A stretch of 64,000 bases of DNA from Martinezella tropici (GCF_008370325.1 NZ_VNIP01000013.1:98853-162852); one strand, 5' to 3'. Numbered from the stretch's first letter, positions 35,736 to 45,117 are shown. Numbers and translations: made by a program. The notes: generated by a model from the letters alone, not told the origin.

Positions 35736-36443
35736 TCAGTTTCGCGGGCTGCAGGTCGAATGCGAGCCTAGCTCGCCTCCCTCGCGGCCTGCTGCGCGCG
35801 CGTAGCTCTCGGCGACGGCTACATAGTTGGGTGCTGCAAGTCCGTAGAGCTTGCCGAGTTCGGCAACTTCGGGCCGCGCCCAGGTGCGGTGAAGCTCGGA
35901 CAGCAATGCGTTGGTCGATGTCGGTTTGACGCCACCCTGCACGAAGCGGGCGAGCGAAATGCGCGAGGCCATTTCGCTGGGATCCCCCGAAGCATCGACT
36001 ACCGCATAGACGTCGTAGCCGGCGGCGCGGGCGTCGAGCGCCGGAAACATCACGCAGACGCTGGTCCAGACGCCCGCCATGATGAGCGTGTTGCGGCCGG
36101 TCGAGCGAACCTGGACGACGAAATCGTCATTGTCCCATGCATTCACTTCGCCCTTGCGCGGCAGATAGACGGCGTGCGGTGCATATTCGTGGATCTCGGG
36201 CATCAGCGGACCATTGGTTCCGGAAGGTTCCGAGGCGGTCGTGATGACCGGGATATTCAGGAGCGTCGCGAGCCTGGCGATCATCTCCACATTCCGGCGC
36301 AGATCCGAGACCGAGATGTCCTTGACCGTCTGGAACAGCCCGGACTGGTGATCAAGCAACAGGATCAGGGCGTCGGAGGGATCGATGAGCGTCGCGCCGC
36401 CGCCGGTCGGAAGCACGCTCGACTTGGATTTGCTATTGTACAT
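35736..36443 (-). CDS. Isochorismatase-family hydrolase (YcaC-like)
   Basis: Cysteine hydrolase of 235 residues. The catalytic Asp is in ALILLLDHQSGLFQTVKD, the Lys in VYLPRKGEVNAWDN, and the Cys in LIMAGVWTSVCVMFPALDAR. The C-terminus reads FVQGGVKPTSTNALLSELHR, as in YcaC. The start at ATG 36443 is chosen because AGGGAT precedes it and similarity begins there. It is in a leftward run with the alpha/beta hydrolase genes. The substrate is not known for this subgroup. Confidence 0.87.
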   Translation of the reverse strand: MYNSKSKSSVLPTGGGATLIDPSDALILLLDHQSGLFQTVKDISVSDLRRNVEMIARLATLLNIPVITTASEPSGTNGPLMPEIHEYAPHAVYLPRKGEVNAWDNDDFVVQVRSTGRNTLIMAGVWTSVCVMFPALDARAAGYDVYAVVDASGDPSEMASRISLARFVQGGVKPTSTNALLSELHRTWARPEVAELGKLYGLAAPNYVAVAESYARAAGREGGELGSHSTCSPRN

Positions 36444-36469
36444 GGTCGTTATCCCTGCTTGAGTTTCAG

Positions 36470-37341
36470 TTATTGAGTGAGAGTTCGCGCTAGGAAGTCG
36501 CGCATAACGGGGATCATCTCGTCCGCCTTGTCTTCGAGGGCGAAATGTCCGGTGTCGAAAAAAGAAGTTCGGCGTCGGGCAGGTCGCGCAGGAAGGCTTG
36601 CGCGCCTGCGGGGAGGAAAATGGGATCATTCTTACCCCAGAGGATCAGGGCCGGCGGCCGATGCGCGCGGAAATAGGCGTGAAAGGCTTGGTAGAGTGTG
36701 ACGTTGGTGCGGTAGTCGTAGATGATGTCCAGCTGAATTTCCACGCTTCCCGGGCGGTCGAGGAAGAACTGATCGTACAGCCACGCCGCAGGATCGATCC
36801 GCGCCTCGTCCTTTGTGCCGGCGAGATAATGGAAGCGCGTGCCGTCGAGTGACAGAAAAGGCCGCACCGCGTAGCGGTTTACCGAGCCGTTGTCGGCCCA
36901 GTAAGCGCGCGTCGGCGCCCAAAAGTCCCCCATGCCATTTTCATAGGCGTTGCCGTTCTGGATGATCAGAGCGGTCACCCGCTCGGGGTGTGCAAGCCCC
37001 ACGCGAAACCCCGTCGGTGCGCCATAATCCATGACGTAGAGAGCATAGCGTTCGACATCCAGTTGCTCGAGAAGGCTGGCGACGACTTTCGAGAAGGTGG
37101 CAAAGCCGTATTCGAAGTCGCTGGAAGAAGGCATTTCTGACAGACCAAACCCCGGAAGGTCGGGCGCGATCACATGATAGCGGTCGGCGAGCGCTGGAAT
37201 GAGGTTGCGGTACATGTGCGACGAGCTCGGAAAGCCATGAAGCAACACCACGACAGGTGCGCCCCGCTCTCCCGCCTCGCGGTAGAATATTTTCACTCCG
37301 GCAACGCTGGTGGTTCGGTGGTAGGTCACGGGCCGCATCAT
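36470..37341 (-). pseudogene. Alpha/beta hydrolase (epoxide hydrolase/dehalogenase-like), frameshifted near its 3' end
   Basis: Close relative of the hydrolase at 38136-39107. The frame from ATG 37341 shows VVLLHGFPSSSHMYRNLIPA, APDLPGFGLSEM and the nucleophile region ALYVMDYGAPTGFRVGLAHP. Near 36558-36563 a run of six T (reverse strand) shifts the frame. As read, the protein ends SPSKTRRTR at 36514. One extra T would give LLFFDTGHFALEDKADEM, which restores the catalytic histidine (GHF) and runs to TAA at 36470, matching the intact paralog. So the gene has lost its catalytic His by a one-base loss in a homopolymer, or this is a sequencing error. Confidence 0.8.
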
Positions 37342-38083
37342 TGACCGTCACCTTGGGTCGCCGTTGCGGCCGAGGCGGCGGCCGCGATGAACACGGCGAC
37401 TTCCTGCGGGTGTGACATCATTACGGCGTGACTGCTGTCGATTTCGGTGATCGCTGCTCCTGCGCGCTCAGCCATCCGGCGCTGCGCACTTGGCGGCACC
37501 ATCCTATCGGCGGAAGCGACGAGATAGAAGCTGGGTCTGATCTTCCATGCGGCGCGCGTGAGAGGCGCGACGACGGCCGCACGGCCCCAAGGTAACTGCG
37601 TCGCTGCCATGAACCGCGTGGTCGCGGGGCGACATCGGCTGCGAAGGCTTCGGGAAAGCGGGCGGGGTCTACAACGAGGTAGCCGTCCTGCGGGGGCAGC
37701 AACGGTGCCTTCGTCTCGCCGGGCTCTTCCGGAGCTTCGTTCAGCGCCGCGACGGACTCGCCCACATCGGGCACGAAAGCCGCAATATAAGCCAGCGCTT
37801 GGACCTTTGGGTTGGCGCCGACTTCGGTGATGACGGCCCCACCGTAGCTGTGGCCCACCAGGAGCACCGGGTGGGGAGTCTCGGCAATCAGGCGCTCGGT
37901 GGTGGCAACGTCCCCCTCAAGCGAGGTGGTTGGGTGCTGGGCGACGAGCACTTCAAATCCACGGTCGATAAGTTCGCCATGGACCTGTTGCCATCCCGAG
38001 CCGTCGACAAAGGCACCATGCACAAGGACGATCGAGAGAGATGGCGCCCCAGTTGCCTGGGTGCCCAAAGAGGGATTGGTCAT
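37338..38083 (-). pseudogene. Alpha/beta hydrolase (esterase-like) with an internal frameshift
   Basis: Start ATG 38083 with AAAGGAAG upstream. The first frame covers SIVLVHGAFVDGSGWQQVHG and the nucleophile elbow LLVGHSYGGAVITEVG up to about FAADVAP near 37630. The rest is in another frame: ATTRFMAATQLPWG, SFYLVASADRMVPPSAQRRM and the catalytic His region EIDSSHAVMMSHPQEV, ending at 37338. A one-base loss in the CCCCGCG stretch near 37623-37632 explains it. Neither piece alone has a full Ser-Asp-His triad. The stop overlaps the start of the next hydrolase gene. Confidence 0.82.
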
Positions 38084-38135
38084 GTCTCTTCCTTTCAAGA
38101 TGTTGGCCGCAGGGCGAGTGGCCCCGCGGGACGCA

Positions 38136-39107
38136 TCACTTGCAAAGCTTGCGGTCGAGGAAATCGCGAATAAGCGGCGCCATCACGTCAAGCTTGTCCT
38201 CGAGGGCGAAATGGCCGCTGTCGAGAATGTGCATCTCGGCGTTGGGCAGATCGCGAAGATAGGGGTGTGCGCCGGGTTCGGGGAAGATCTTGTCGTTCTT
38301 GCCCCAGACGATCAGTGTCGGCGGTTGGTGGTCGCGGAAGAAGGCTTGAAACTGCGGGTAGAGCGGAACATTGCTGCCGTAGTCGCCCAGAAGATCCAGC
38401 TGAATGTCCTTGTTGCCCGGTCGATCGAGCAATGCCTGATCGACGACCCAGTTGTCGGGGCTAATGTGCGCGACATCACCCATGCCATCGGTATATTGGA
38501 ACTTCGTGGTTTCGAGCGTCACCAGGCCGGCAAGAGCTTCCCGGCGCTCTGGCGTCTTCTCGGCCCAGTAGGCCTTGATCGGATCCCAGAATGCGGCGAG
38601 GCCTTCGGTATAGGCGTTGCCGTTCTGCACGATCAGGGTTTCGACCCGGTCTGGATGTTTCAGCGCCAGCCGGTATCCGATCGGTGCGCCGTAATCCATG
38701 ACGTACATGCTGTAGCGATCGGCACCAACCTTTTCAGTCAGCTTGTCGACGATGTTGGTCAGGTTCGCGAATGTATATTCGAACTTTGTGTGGTCGGGCG
38801 CGTCACTCTGGCCGTAGCCGGGATAGTCGGGCGCGATCACGCGGTAGCGGTCAGCCAGCAGGGGGATGAGGTTTCGGAACATGTGTGACGAGGTCGGAAA
38901 TCCATGCAGGAGCAGGACGACCGGCGCGTCCTTGGGGCCTGCTTCGCGATAGAAGACCTTCACGCCGTCGATCGTCGTGTTTTTGTACTGAATGACCGGA
39001 ACAGCTTTCGCGGTGATGACCGCGTTGTTCGGCCCGCAGCGGGCTTCGGCTGCAACGGGCGAGATGGCAATAAGAAGTGCGATGGCGCTGACGAGATGCT
39101 TTTTCAT
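38136..39107 (-). CDS. Exported alpha/beta hydrolase (epoxide hydrolase/haloalkane dehalogenase-like)
   Basis: Hydrolase of 323 residues with a Sec signal peptide (KKHLVSAIALLIAISPVAAEA, about 1-22 with the Met). The oxyanion segment is VVLLLHGFPTSSHMFRN. The nucleophile Asp is expected in YSMYVMDYGAPIGYRLALKH, and the His is in ILDSGHFALEDKLD. The aspartate nucleophile places it with epoxide hydrolases and dehalogenases rather than esterases. AGGTGAGG before ATG 39107 sets the start. It is the only one of three neighbouring hydrolases that reads through intact. Confidence 0.88.
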   Translation of the reverse strand: MKKHLVSAIALLIAISPVAAEARCGPNNAVITAKAVPVIQYKNTTIDGVKVFYREAGPKDAPVVLLLHGFPTSSHMFRNLIPLLADRYRVIAPDYPGYGQSDAPDHTKFEYTFANLTNIVDKLTEKVGADRYSMYVMDYGAPIGYRLALKHPDRVETLIVQNGNAYTEGLAAFWDPIKAYWAEKTPERREALAGLVTLETTKFQYTDGMGDVAHISPDNWVVDQALLDRPGNKDIQLDLLGDYGSNVPLYPQFQAFFRDHQPPTLIVWGKNDKIFPEPGAHPYLRDLPNAEMHILDSGHFALEDKLDVMAPLIRDFLDRKLCK

Positions 39108-39489
39108 GATCCTCACCTTTCCAAAATGGGTGCGGATCCAACATCAGCACCTCTGAAAAGAGGACTACCATCGGCGGTCTTTGGCCTTGGGATAAATAAA
39201 GGTAAAAAGTTGAACGGCCCGGCGTCATTGGAAGCCATGCCCGTTTGCTGTACTTTTCTAGCGACCGCAATCTATGTCCATTGTAGAGGACATTTTCGCG
39301 GGAAATCAGGGTGATAGGTTCTTGGAGCGTGCTGGTTCCGGGTTCGAATCCGTTCAAGAGCATAAAATGGGACTGACTCTGCGAGGCAACCAATCATAAT
39401 CTCGAGAACTGGAATAACCCGCGCGCCGATGGGCTAAGTGATTGCTGATGGCGGTGCAAACTACGCCATCAGCAACACGATTATTGGGG
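39108..39489. other. Gene-free stretch upstream of the exported hydrolase
   Basis: Nothing coding is supported. Near 39325-39362 is a GGGTTCGAATCC string that resembles a tRNA T-loop, but no cloverleaf could be built. It should hold the promoter of the hydrolase group. Confidence 0.35.
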
Positions 39490-39708
39490 CTAGCCTTCGA
39501 GGAAGCCGGCGGCCACCGCTGAGGTGCTGTTGACGCCGACGGCAAGATTGACGTTCTTTACGATCACGGCGCCGCCGGCGCGGAGGTCGTCTGCTTCCTT
39601 GAGCGCGCCCGAGGCGGGTGTCGGCAATGGGGTAATGGTTCCCGCATTGATGTCTGCCACCCACAAACCTTTTTCGTCTGGAAATCCGATAACAACAACT
39701 CGTGCCAT
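39490..39708 (-). CDS. Small protein of unknown function (72 residues)
   Basis: Frame from ATG 39708 with AAGGAAG upstream. It begins as a beta strand (ARVVVIGFPDEKGLWVADIN), has a central basic patch, and ends with a small-residue tail (NLAVGVNSTSAVAAGFLEG). I see no signal peptide or transmembrane helix and recognise no family. It lies 31 bases after the SARP-like regulator gene in the same direction, so it is probably cotranscribed with it. Confidence 0.55.
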   Translation of the reverse strand: MARVVVIGFPDEKGLWVADINAGTITPLPTPASGALKEADDLRAGGAVIVKNVNLAVGVNSTSAVAAGFLEG

Positions 39709-39738
39709 AAGTCCGTCTTCCTTTTTTGCGTTGGTGTT

Positions 39739-41673
39739 TCAAAATCCTGCCTTGCGCAGTCCTTCGCGGTACAGGTCCTTTTGCCACTGTTCCTTCATGA
39801 CGATCATGGACAGCCATTTGTCCACATCGAAATCGGGAATGCTTGCCCTTACATTGCGAACAAAGGACCGTGCCTTCTTCATATCGCCGAGCATCGCCCA
39901 GCAGGCGGCCGACAACCGATCGGCCAGACCGCTATCATGCATCATGGCGATATAGGATAATGCCGTCTCGAATTGGTAGAGACAATAGCTGGCGCCGGCC
40001 GCCGTCCAGAGATAGGTATCGGGAGTCAATGGATTGAGATCAATTGCATTGGCGATCTTTTCCAGCGCGTCGGCCGGCCGCGAGGCATGCACCAGCGTAT
40101 CGGCATAATCCGCGATGATGTCGGCATAATGCGGGCTAAGGGTTTCGGCAAGGTTCAGCGCGTTGACGCTCTCGTCGATATCGCCCTGCGCCAGCTTTAC
40201 GATCCCCCGTTCGCGGTACCCGCCCGCCAGATCCTCACCGACGGAAATCGCCTTGGTGGAAAACTCCGCAGCCGAGGCCAACAGTTGCTCGTCACCTCGC
40301 ATCGTCAGTAACCATTCCTTGGTATAGGTGCGCGCTAGGCCACTGAGCGCCGGCGCGAAGTGTGGATTCTTCTGTAACGCGGTGCGGAACTCCCGCCGCG
40401 CCCTGCGCAAATTGGGCAGGGTCAGTTCTTTCAGATGGCGCTGTCCCACGAGGTAGCTGTGATAGGCATCGGGGCTTGCTTCATAATAGGCACGCGACAG
40501 GCTATCGCGCTCGATGTGAGACGCAACGATCAGCGCGATTCGCTTCGAGAGTTCGCGCCTGTGTAGCGTGAGATTCGAGGAATCAAGGCTGAAGCGTTCG
40601 GCCCAGATGATCTCGTCATTGGCAAAGAAGACCAGCTGGGCGAAGAGCGATACTTCCTGAGCGTAGCTTATGCGGGTATCCAGTATGTAGGAGATACCAT
40701 GCCGTTCGAAGACCGCCGCCTTGTTAGGATCGCGTGAGAACTGTCTGGCGGTATGCGGGGCAATCACTCGAACGCTCTTCAGACTGCAAAAGCCGATGGT
40801 GATATCTTCGATCAATGAAGCAGCAACAAGCGTCGCTACGATACTCTCGCTGTCGTTCTGGGGCGGCAATAACGCTAACCGTGGCACATCCAGTTTTCGG
40901 CCGCCATAGGGCGGGGCGATGGGCAGAGGACGTGCCAGAAGCGAATCGCGGGCTTGCGCGAACTGCTTGTTGAACATGCGACTGGCGAGTTGCAGGGGCA
41001 GCGGTTCCGTCTCGGCATCCGAAAGGACAACACGCGCGTCGCCAACAAGGGGCAAAGTCGTTCCATCCAGTGCGCCATCGTGAACGCCGGACTCGAGAAG
41101 AAACCTCTGCACCTCCTCGTCGTGTGGATGCAACCGGAAGATCTGCAGGGCCACCTTGCGGATCGCCATATCCGATTCTGTTGCCGATATGGTTGTCAAT
41201 GCACGCTTGAAGACGCGCAAAAGCAGATTAGAAAAGGCCCCGCGCTTCTGCTTGACCCAGAGATCGAGCAGCGTGTCGATCGGCTCGAAACCCTCTAAAA
41301 AATCGCCCTTCATGGCCTCGGCCACGCGGTACAATGCCTGCAATGGCTCCTCGTCCTCCGCGATGTCAAGCAATGATAGATCCGAGGTCAGGGCCTCGAC
41401 CTCAACGCGGATCGTCGTTGGTGTAAAGGTCAGAAAGTCGACGCCGAGTTCGCGCTGACAGCTTTTGACGCGAGCGATGGTCTGGCGCATATTGGCGAGC
41501 AGCCCGGCGCGATCTTCACCGCTCCATAACAAGGTCGCAATATCGGTTCGGCTGGCCTCGAACTGTTTGGTATCGAGCAGATAGCATATCGCTAACAGGC
41601 CTTTATCTGGAAACGATACATAGCCAAGTTTGTTCGTAAGGCGCAGGTGACCAAATGTGTGAAGAGTGAACAA
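39739..41673 (-). CDS. SARP/CadC-like regulator with transcriptional activator and TPR domains
   Basis: Protein of 644 residues. The N-terminal ~95 residues look like a winged helix of SARP type (FGHLRLTNKLGYVSFPDKG, then ASRTDIATLLWSGEDRAGLL and MRQTIARVKS). About 95-240 resembles the bacterial transcriptional activation (BTAD) domain. A middle region (about 260-400) resembles the domain preceding TPRs in CadC/adenylate-cyclase-like proteins (ALLPPQNDSESIVATLVAAS). The C-terminal ~200 residues are TPR repeats (FRTALQKNPHFAPALSGLAR). No transmembrane helix is seen. Targets are unknown. Confidence 0.78.
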   Translation of the reverse strand: MFTLHTFGHLRLTNKLGYVSFPDKGLLAICYLLDTKQFEASRTDIATLLWSGEDRAGLLANMRQTIARVKSCQRELGVDFLTFTPTTIRVEVEALTSDLSLLDIAEDEEPLQALYRVAEAMKGDFLEGFEPIDTLLDLWVKQKRGAFSNLLLRVFKRALTTISATESDMAIRKVALQIFRLHPHDEEVQRFLLESGVHDGALDGTTLPLVGDARVVLSDAETEPLPLQLASRMFNKQFAQARDSLLARPLPIAPPYGGRKLDVPRLALLPPQNDSESIVATLVAASLIEDITIGFCSLKSVRVIAPHTARQFSRDPNKAAVFERHGISYILDTRISYAQEVSLFAQLVFFANDEIIWAERFSLDSSNLTLHRRELSKRIALIVASHIERDSLSRAYYEASPDAYHSYLVGQRHLKELTLPNLRRARREFRTALQKNPHFAPALSGLARTYTKEWLLTMRGDEQLLASAAEFSTKAISVGEDLAGGYRERGIVKLAQGDIDESVNALNLAETLSPHYADIIADYADTLVHASRPADALEKIANAIDLNPLTPDTYLWTAAGASYCLYQFETALSYIAMMHDSGLADRLSAACWAMLGDMKKARSFVRNVRASIPDFDVDKWLSMIVMKEQWQKDLYREGLRKAGF

Positions 41674-42056
41674 GGTTTCCCGTTCCGCGTATGCATGATG
41701 AAAAATGACCTAAGGTCCCACATTGCAACCTGCGCGGCCCCACGTATTGACAGATTGATATCATGGATGAATCTCATTCAAGAGCAAATCTTTCGCTGCG
41801 TTCGCGGAAAATTCATCCGTTCAATGGGATGATAAGCGGCGGCGGGATGGCTTGCTCGAAACGATTAGCGGGTAGGGAATACGGCTTGCAGATAGCCGCC
41901 TGCGTCGATGCGGTGGGTTTTTCGCAATGAACTCGTTGCGTTTCCTATCAATCATCTGTCGAGATCATAGCCGCGATCGCGATAAGTCTTGCGTGACGGA
42001 CGGCCTCGGCACACTTGTTCCGGTAGCATCCCGTATTGTCTATAAGCCCGGGCCGC
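41674..42056. other. Gene-free stretch upstream of the SARP-like regulator
   Basis: No gene is supported. GGATGAAT (41765-41772) and ATTCATCC (41811-41818) form an 8-bp inverted repeat with a 38-base gap, too distant to interpret. The regulator's promoter should lie here. Confidence 0.35.
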
Positions 42057-42668
42057 TCAACCGCCAACTCGCCGGGCAGCGCGCTGCAAACGGGTCTCTT
42101 TCAACACGCGTTGGAAATTCACGTCGGTTTGCGCGTGCTGAGCGAGATCGTCGAGGAATTCGGCGACGTCTTGAGCGGTCTCGACAACAAGATATCGCAA
42201 GCCGCCGCCTGCATCCACGGCATCATAGCTAATGCTGACACCAAAGCCGCCAGTGACCTCCCGGAACCATGCTGATCGCCATTTCTTGAACCCTGAGGGA
42301 TGCGCCCGAAACTCTGCAAGCAAAGCCTTTTGCCGTTCAATCCGTGCGAGGAATGTCGCAACGGCGTCTCCTGGGCCGGCCTTTGGCTTTTCGGCTTTCC
42401 TCGCGGCCCATTTTTCAATGAAGCGAGATCTCGGCGGCAAGGTTGCCGCATCATCGCCATCGGCAAGGACTGCGGGTTTCAATTCCGACGGAACCGGACC
42501 GGGTGCGGGAGCGGCCGAGCGGACCCGCTCTTCGTTCTCCGGTACCAAGCCATGCTTGAGATCGGAAGCGAATGCGCCCCAAATGGATTTCGGCTGCTCG
42601 ACGGATCCGGTCTTTTTGCGGCGGGAGTTCTTGATTTCGAAGATGAAGGGTTTTGTCTGCTTGGCCAT
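42057..42668 (-). CDS. Conserved rhizobial protein of unknown function
   Basis: Protein of 203 residues from ATG 42668. It starts with a basic segment (AKQTKPFIFEIKNSRRKKTG) followed by SIWG, a pattern I associate with a family of plasmid-encoded rhizobial proteins of unknown role. A Pro/Ala-rich low-complexity linker (about 60-90) leads to a helical middle (PPRSRFIEKWAARKAEKPK) and a folded-looking C-terminus (YDAVDAGGGLRYLVVETAQD). It has no signal peptide. Function is not known. Confidence 0.65.
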   Translation of the reverse strand: MAKQTKPFIFEIKNSRRKKTGSVEQPKSIWGAFASDLKHGLVPENEERVRSAAPAPGPVPSELKPAVLADGDDAATLPPRSRFIEKWAARKAEKPKAGPGDAVATFLARIERQKALLAEFRAHPSGFKKWRSAWFREVTGGFGVSISYDAVDAGGGLRYLVVETAQDVAEFLDDLAQHAQTDVNFQRVLKETRLQRAARRVGG

Positions 42669-42987
42669 GATTTTCGATGGGTATTGTGTGCGGTGTGCCG
42701 CTGCTGAAGGATCAGCGTCGACGGGATTGGGCAATATCTCTAATATTTCCAGATCTATAAACTGTAGGCGTTTGCGATCCATGTAATCCGGTGATTTATA
42801 TCAGGGCAGCTGATCAAGCAATATAAATGCGGAAGGCAATCGCCCTGGTGCGATCCCGGCCATCCCGGATGTTTTCTGGCGCAGGGCTTCCGAGAAGTTA
42901 GCGGAAAACAACGGAGGACGCGTGGGGGGCTTGAATTTGAAGTCTACCAGAGGGAAAGGCACGATTTTTGATATAGGAGGAAATGAT

Positions 42988-43608
42988 TTGAACGAGACTC
43001 AACAACTGTGGGAATGGCGCGAGAAGATCGCAAATCTCTACTACGAGATACGTTCTAGCCCGGACGCGGTTGCTGCCTGGGGGCTTTGGTGCGACACCCG
43101 TTCGACCCTGTTTCGCGACCATCCTCAGTCGCCGATTGAACCGGCGGACCGCAAGGCGTTCGAAGGGCCGACTATATTTCCTTACGATCCCTCACTGCGT
43201 CTGACGGTGCAGCTCATTCCGGTAGCGCCGGAACGGATAACCGTCGCAACAGGAGCGGATGGTGACCTGTCGATGCATGCGTTCGCCCGTACCGCGGGGC
43301 TGGAGGCCAGATTGGGTGGCGAATTGACCCTTTACTGGATTGAAGGGTATGGCGGTGGCGTGTTCCTGCCGTTTGCCGACGCGACCTCGGGGACCGAGAC
43401 CTACGGTGGTGGCCGATATCTCCTCGACACCATCAAGGGAGCAGATCTTGGGGTTGTCAGCCCAGACGGCACACTGGTGCTGGATTTCAACTTCTCCTAT
43501 TTTCCTTCATGCGCCTATTCTTCCCGCTATGTCTGTCCATTAGCGCCATCGGGCAATCGACTAAAAGGCGCGGTGAGAGCCGGAGAACGGCTACCTATCT
43601 CGAAATGA
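42988..43608 (+). CDS. DUF1684-family protein
   Basis: Protein of 206 residues. The family signature is clear: FLPFADATSGTETYGGGRYL, then LVLDFNFSYFPSCAYSSRYV and CPLAPSGNRLKGAVRAGE. A TTG start at 42988 is chosen because AGGAGG lies about seven bases upstream, in front of LNETQQLWEWREKIANLY, where family similarity begins. The biochemical role of DUF1684 is not established. It stands alone, without an obvious operon. Confidence 0.85.
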   Translation: MNETQQLWEWREKIANLYYEIRSSPDAVAAWGLWCDTRSTLFRDHPQSPIEPADRKAFEGPTIFPYDPSLRLTVQLIPVAPERITVATGADGDLSMHAFARTAGLEARLGGELTLYWIEGYGGGVFLPFADATSGTETYGGGRYLLDTIKGADLGVVSPDGTLVLDFNFSYFPSCAYSSRYVCPLAPSGNRLKGAVRAGERLPISK

Positions 43609-44094
43609 GCCGCGGTGAAGTGGAGGTGCAGTGAGTGTGATGAGAGCACATCCCTTGCAAATAGGATTCTACTTCCTGCCAATCACTGTCGGTGCCGTAA
43701 AAGGCAGTACCGCTAACTATGTCTCGATCACTTTCAGGCGTACGTACGGCGAGGCTGACAGTTGGTAAGTAGACGGTTATAATACATAGACCTTATAACC
43801 GTCTATAAGTGGATATAAGTGATGGATCGCGAAATGTGAATTGAGATGAATTTAGTACGGAATTTAACATCCACGATCTACCCACCCTTGCTCAATTACC
43901 TAGTACGAAGATACGATCTGCGGCTATAGATTGATATCTGACCGAGCGTGCCAGTAACGACGGCATATTTCGGTTGGACTTATCCTCTTTAATCTTGCTC
44001 TTTTGTGCGCCAAGTGATCACGATCTTAATATGTTGTATTTAGAAGTCTCATTGCCGCCCTGCATATCGGCTTTAAATTCTAAGGATTTCTATT
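43609..44094. other. AT-rich gene-free stretch with overlapping inverted repeats
   Basis: No gene is supported. The stretch holds the 12-bp inverted repeat described separately and repeated TATAAG/TTATAA motifs up to about 43820. The promoter of the exported protein at 44095 should be at the right end. Confidence 0.4.
43771..43804. repeat. Perfect 12-bp inverted repeat with a 10-base loop
   Basis: AGACGGTTATAA (43771-43782) and TTATAACCGTCT (43793-43804) are exact reverse complements. A second, overlapping pair, CTTATA (43792-43797) and TATAAG (43804-43809), could form an alternative hairpin. TATAAGTG is then repeated directly. The stem is AT-rich and no T-run follows, so a terminator is unlikely; an operator or recombination site is more plausible. 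Confidence 0.7.
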
Positions 44095-44589
44095 ATGAAG
44101 AAACTCATCGCATTGGCCTTGCTTGCATTAACGTCTCCTCTCACGGCGCAAGCCGCGACCTTGACTTTTCCTGGCGACAAGCCCGTCGCGAGTATCACCA
44201 TTCCGGATAGCTGGAAGCCGGAGGAAACCGACGGCGGCGTCCAGGGAACCTCGGCCGATTCTGCGGTCTATCTTTCAGCTGAGGCCGCCAACGGCAAATC
44301 CATGGAGAAAGTTGTTACCGGTGCGATCGATTTTCTCGCAAAAAACAAAGTGACGATCGACCCCTCCACTCAAAAGGAAACGCCCACCACCGACGTCAAC
44401 GGTATGCAAATGGCCACCCTGGAGTGGGATGGTAAGGATGAAGACGGCCCAGTTAGCGTAGGTTTGCTCATCGTCCAGGTAAGCGCTGACAACGCTCTCG
44501 TGGTGACGTATTGGGGAGACAAGGGGGAAGAAGACAAGCACGATGCTGAAGTTAAGGCAATCGTCGCCTCGATCAAGCCAGTTGAGTGA
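44095..44589 (+). CDS. Exported protein of unknown function
   Basis: Protein of 164 residues with a clear Sec signal peptide (KKLIALALLALTSPLTAQA, cleavage before ATLTF). The mature part is acidic and looks beta-rich (GDKPVASITIPDSWKPEETD, MQMATLEWDGKDEDGPVSVG). AAGGA precedes the ATG. It resembles periplasmic lipid- or stress-related proteins only in size, and I do not recognise a family. Confidence 0.75.
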   Translation: MKKLIALALLALTSPLTAQAATLTFPGDKPVASITIPDSWKPEETDGGVQGTSADSAVYLSAEAANGKSMEKVVTGAIDFLAKNKVTIDPSTQKETPTTDVNGMQMATLEWDGKDEDGPVSVGLLIVQVSADNALVVTYWGDKGEEDKHDAEVKAIVASIKPVE

Positions 44590-45117
44590 CTTAGCCTGTG
44601 GCAGCGGCGAACTTATCACCTCTGGCCTTGGGTTGTTGAATTCCGCCTTGACTTGACTTTCTTTCCACCCGGCGGTGACTCGGCCGGGTGGAGGCTGGCC
44701 TATGAAATGCTTCGCTATTTTGGACCAACTGCGGGTCATCGCGACAACGCCGTGTTCGAGCATCAATTCTTCGACTTCGCGCAGGCTGCCATTGAACTGG
44801 AAATAGAGCCAGATCGCAAACGCTACAATCTCGACCGGTGTAAGGCACGACAAGGGACGCCTTAAGGAACAATCATCGTCGCCTTGCAGGGAAAGCTGCC
44901 CGTCGCGATATGGGAATATGCGACGGCGGGTATTGAAATCGAGGTTTCCGTCATGAAGGCTGTTTAACGAGACCCCACACCGACATCTCATCCTTCGATG
45001 CCTGACCAGCCTCGGCGCATCGAGAAGGCGAACCCAGATTCGAGCTGGCTTTGACGCGGCATCAAAGACGGGGCTTGCCGTTTGGGCCTATGCCGCCGCT
45101 GCCGCGTGTCACCAGCC
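44590..45117. other. Stretch without intact genes, holding an IS remnant
   Basis: Apart from the transposase fragment at 44677-44865, nothing is supported in these roughly 530 bases. Confidence 0.4.
44677..44865 (-). pseudogene. Fragment of an IS6-like transposase
   Basis: The reverse-strand frame reads RPLSCLTPVEIVAFAIWLYF, then SLREVEELMLEHGVV, which matches the N-terminal part of IS6-family transposases. The rest (WSKIAKHFIGQPP) is poorly conserved, and the catalytic DDE region is absent. No terminal inverted repeats were found. It is an old remnant that shows past insertion in this area. Confidence 0.65.

Noticed and set aside
37899..38888. 329-codon forward frame opposite the hydrolases
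   Set aside because: Shadow of the alpha/beta hydrolase genes on the other strand, with no domain of its own.
39325..39362. tRNA-like string GGGTTCGAATCC
   Set aside because: The T-loop motif is present but the flanking bases do not pair as a T-stem, and no acceptor, D or anticodon arms could be found. It might be a very decayed tRNA or an attachment-site scar, but I cannot support either.
41765..41818. GGATGAAT/ATTCATCC inverted repeat with a 38-base spacer
   Set aside because: Arms of 8 bases with a long spacer are expected by chance in a window of this size.
43771..43804. Inverted repeat read as a factor-independent terminator for the DUF1684 gene
   Set aside because: The stem is AT-rich, no T-run follows, and it is 160 bases after the stop codon.
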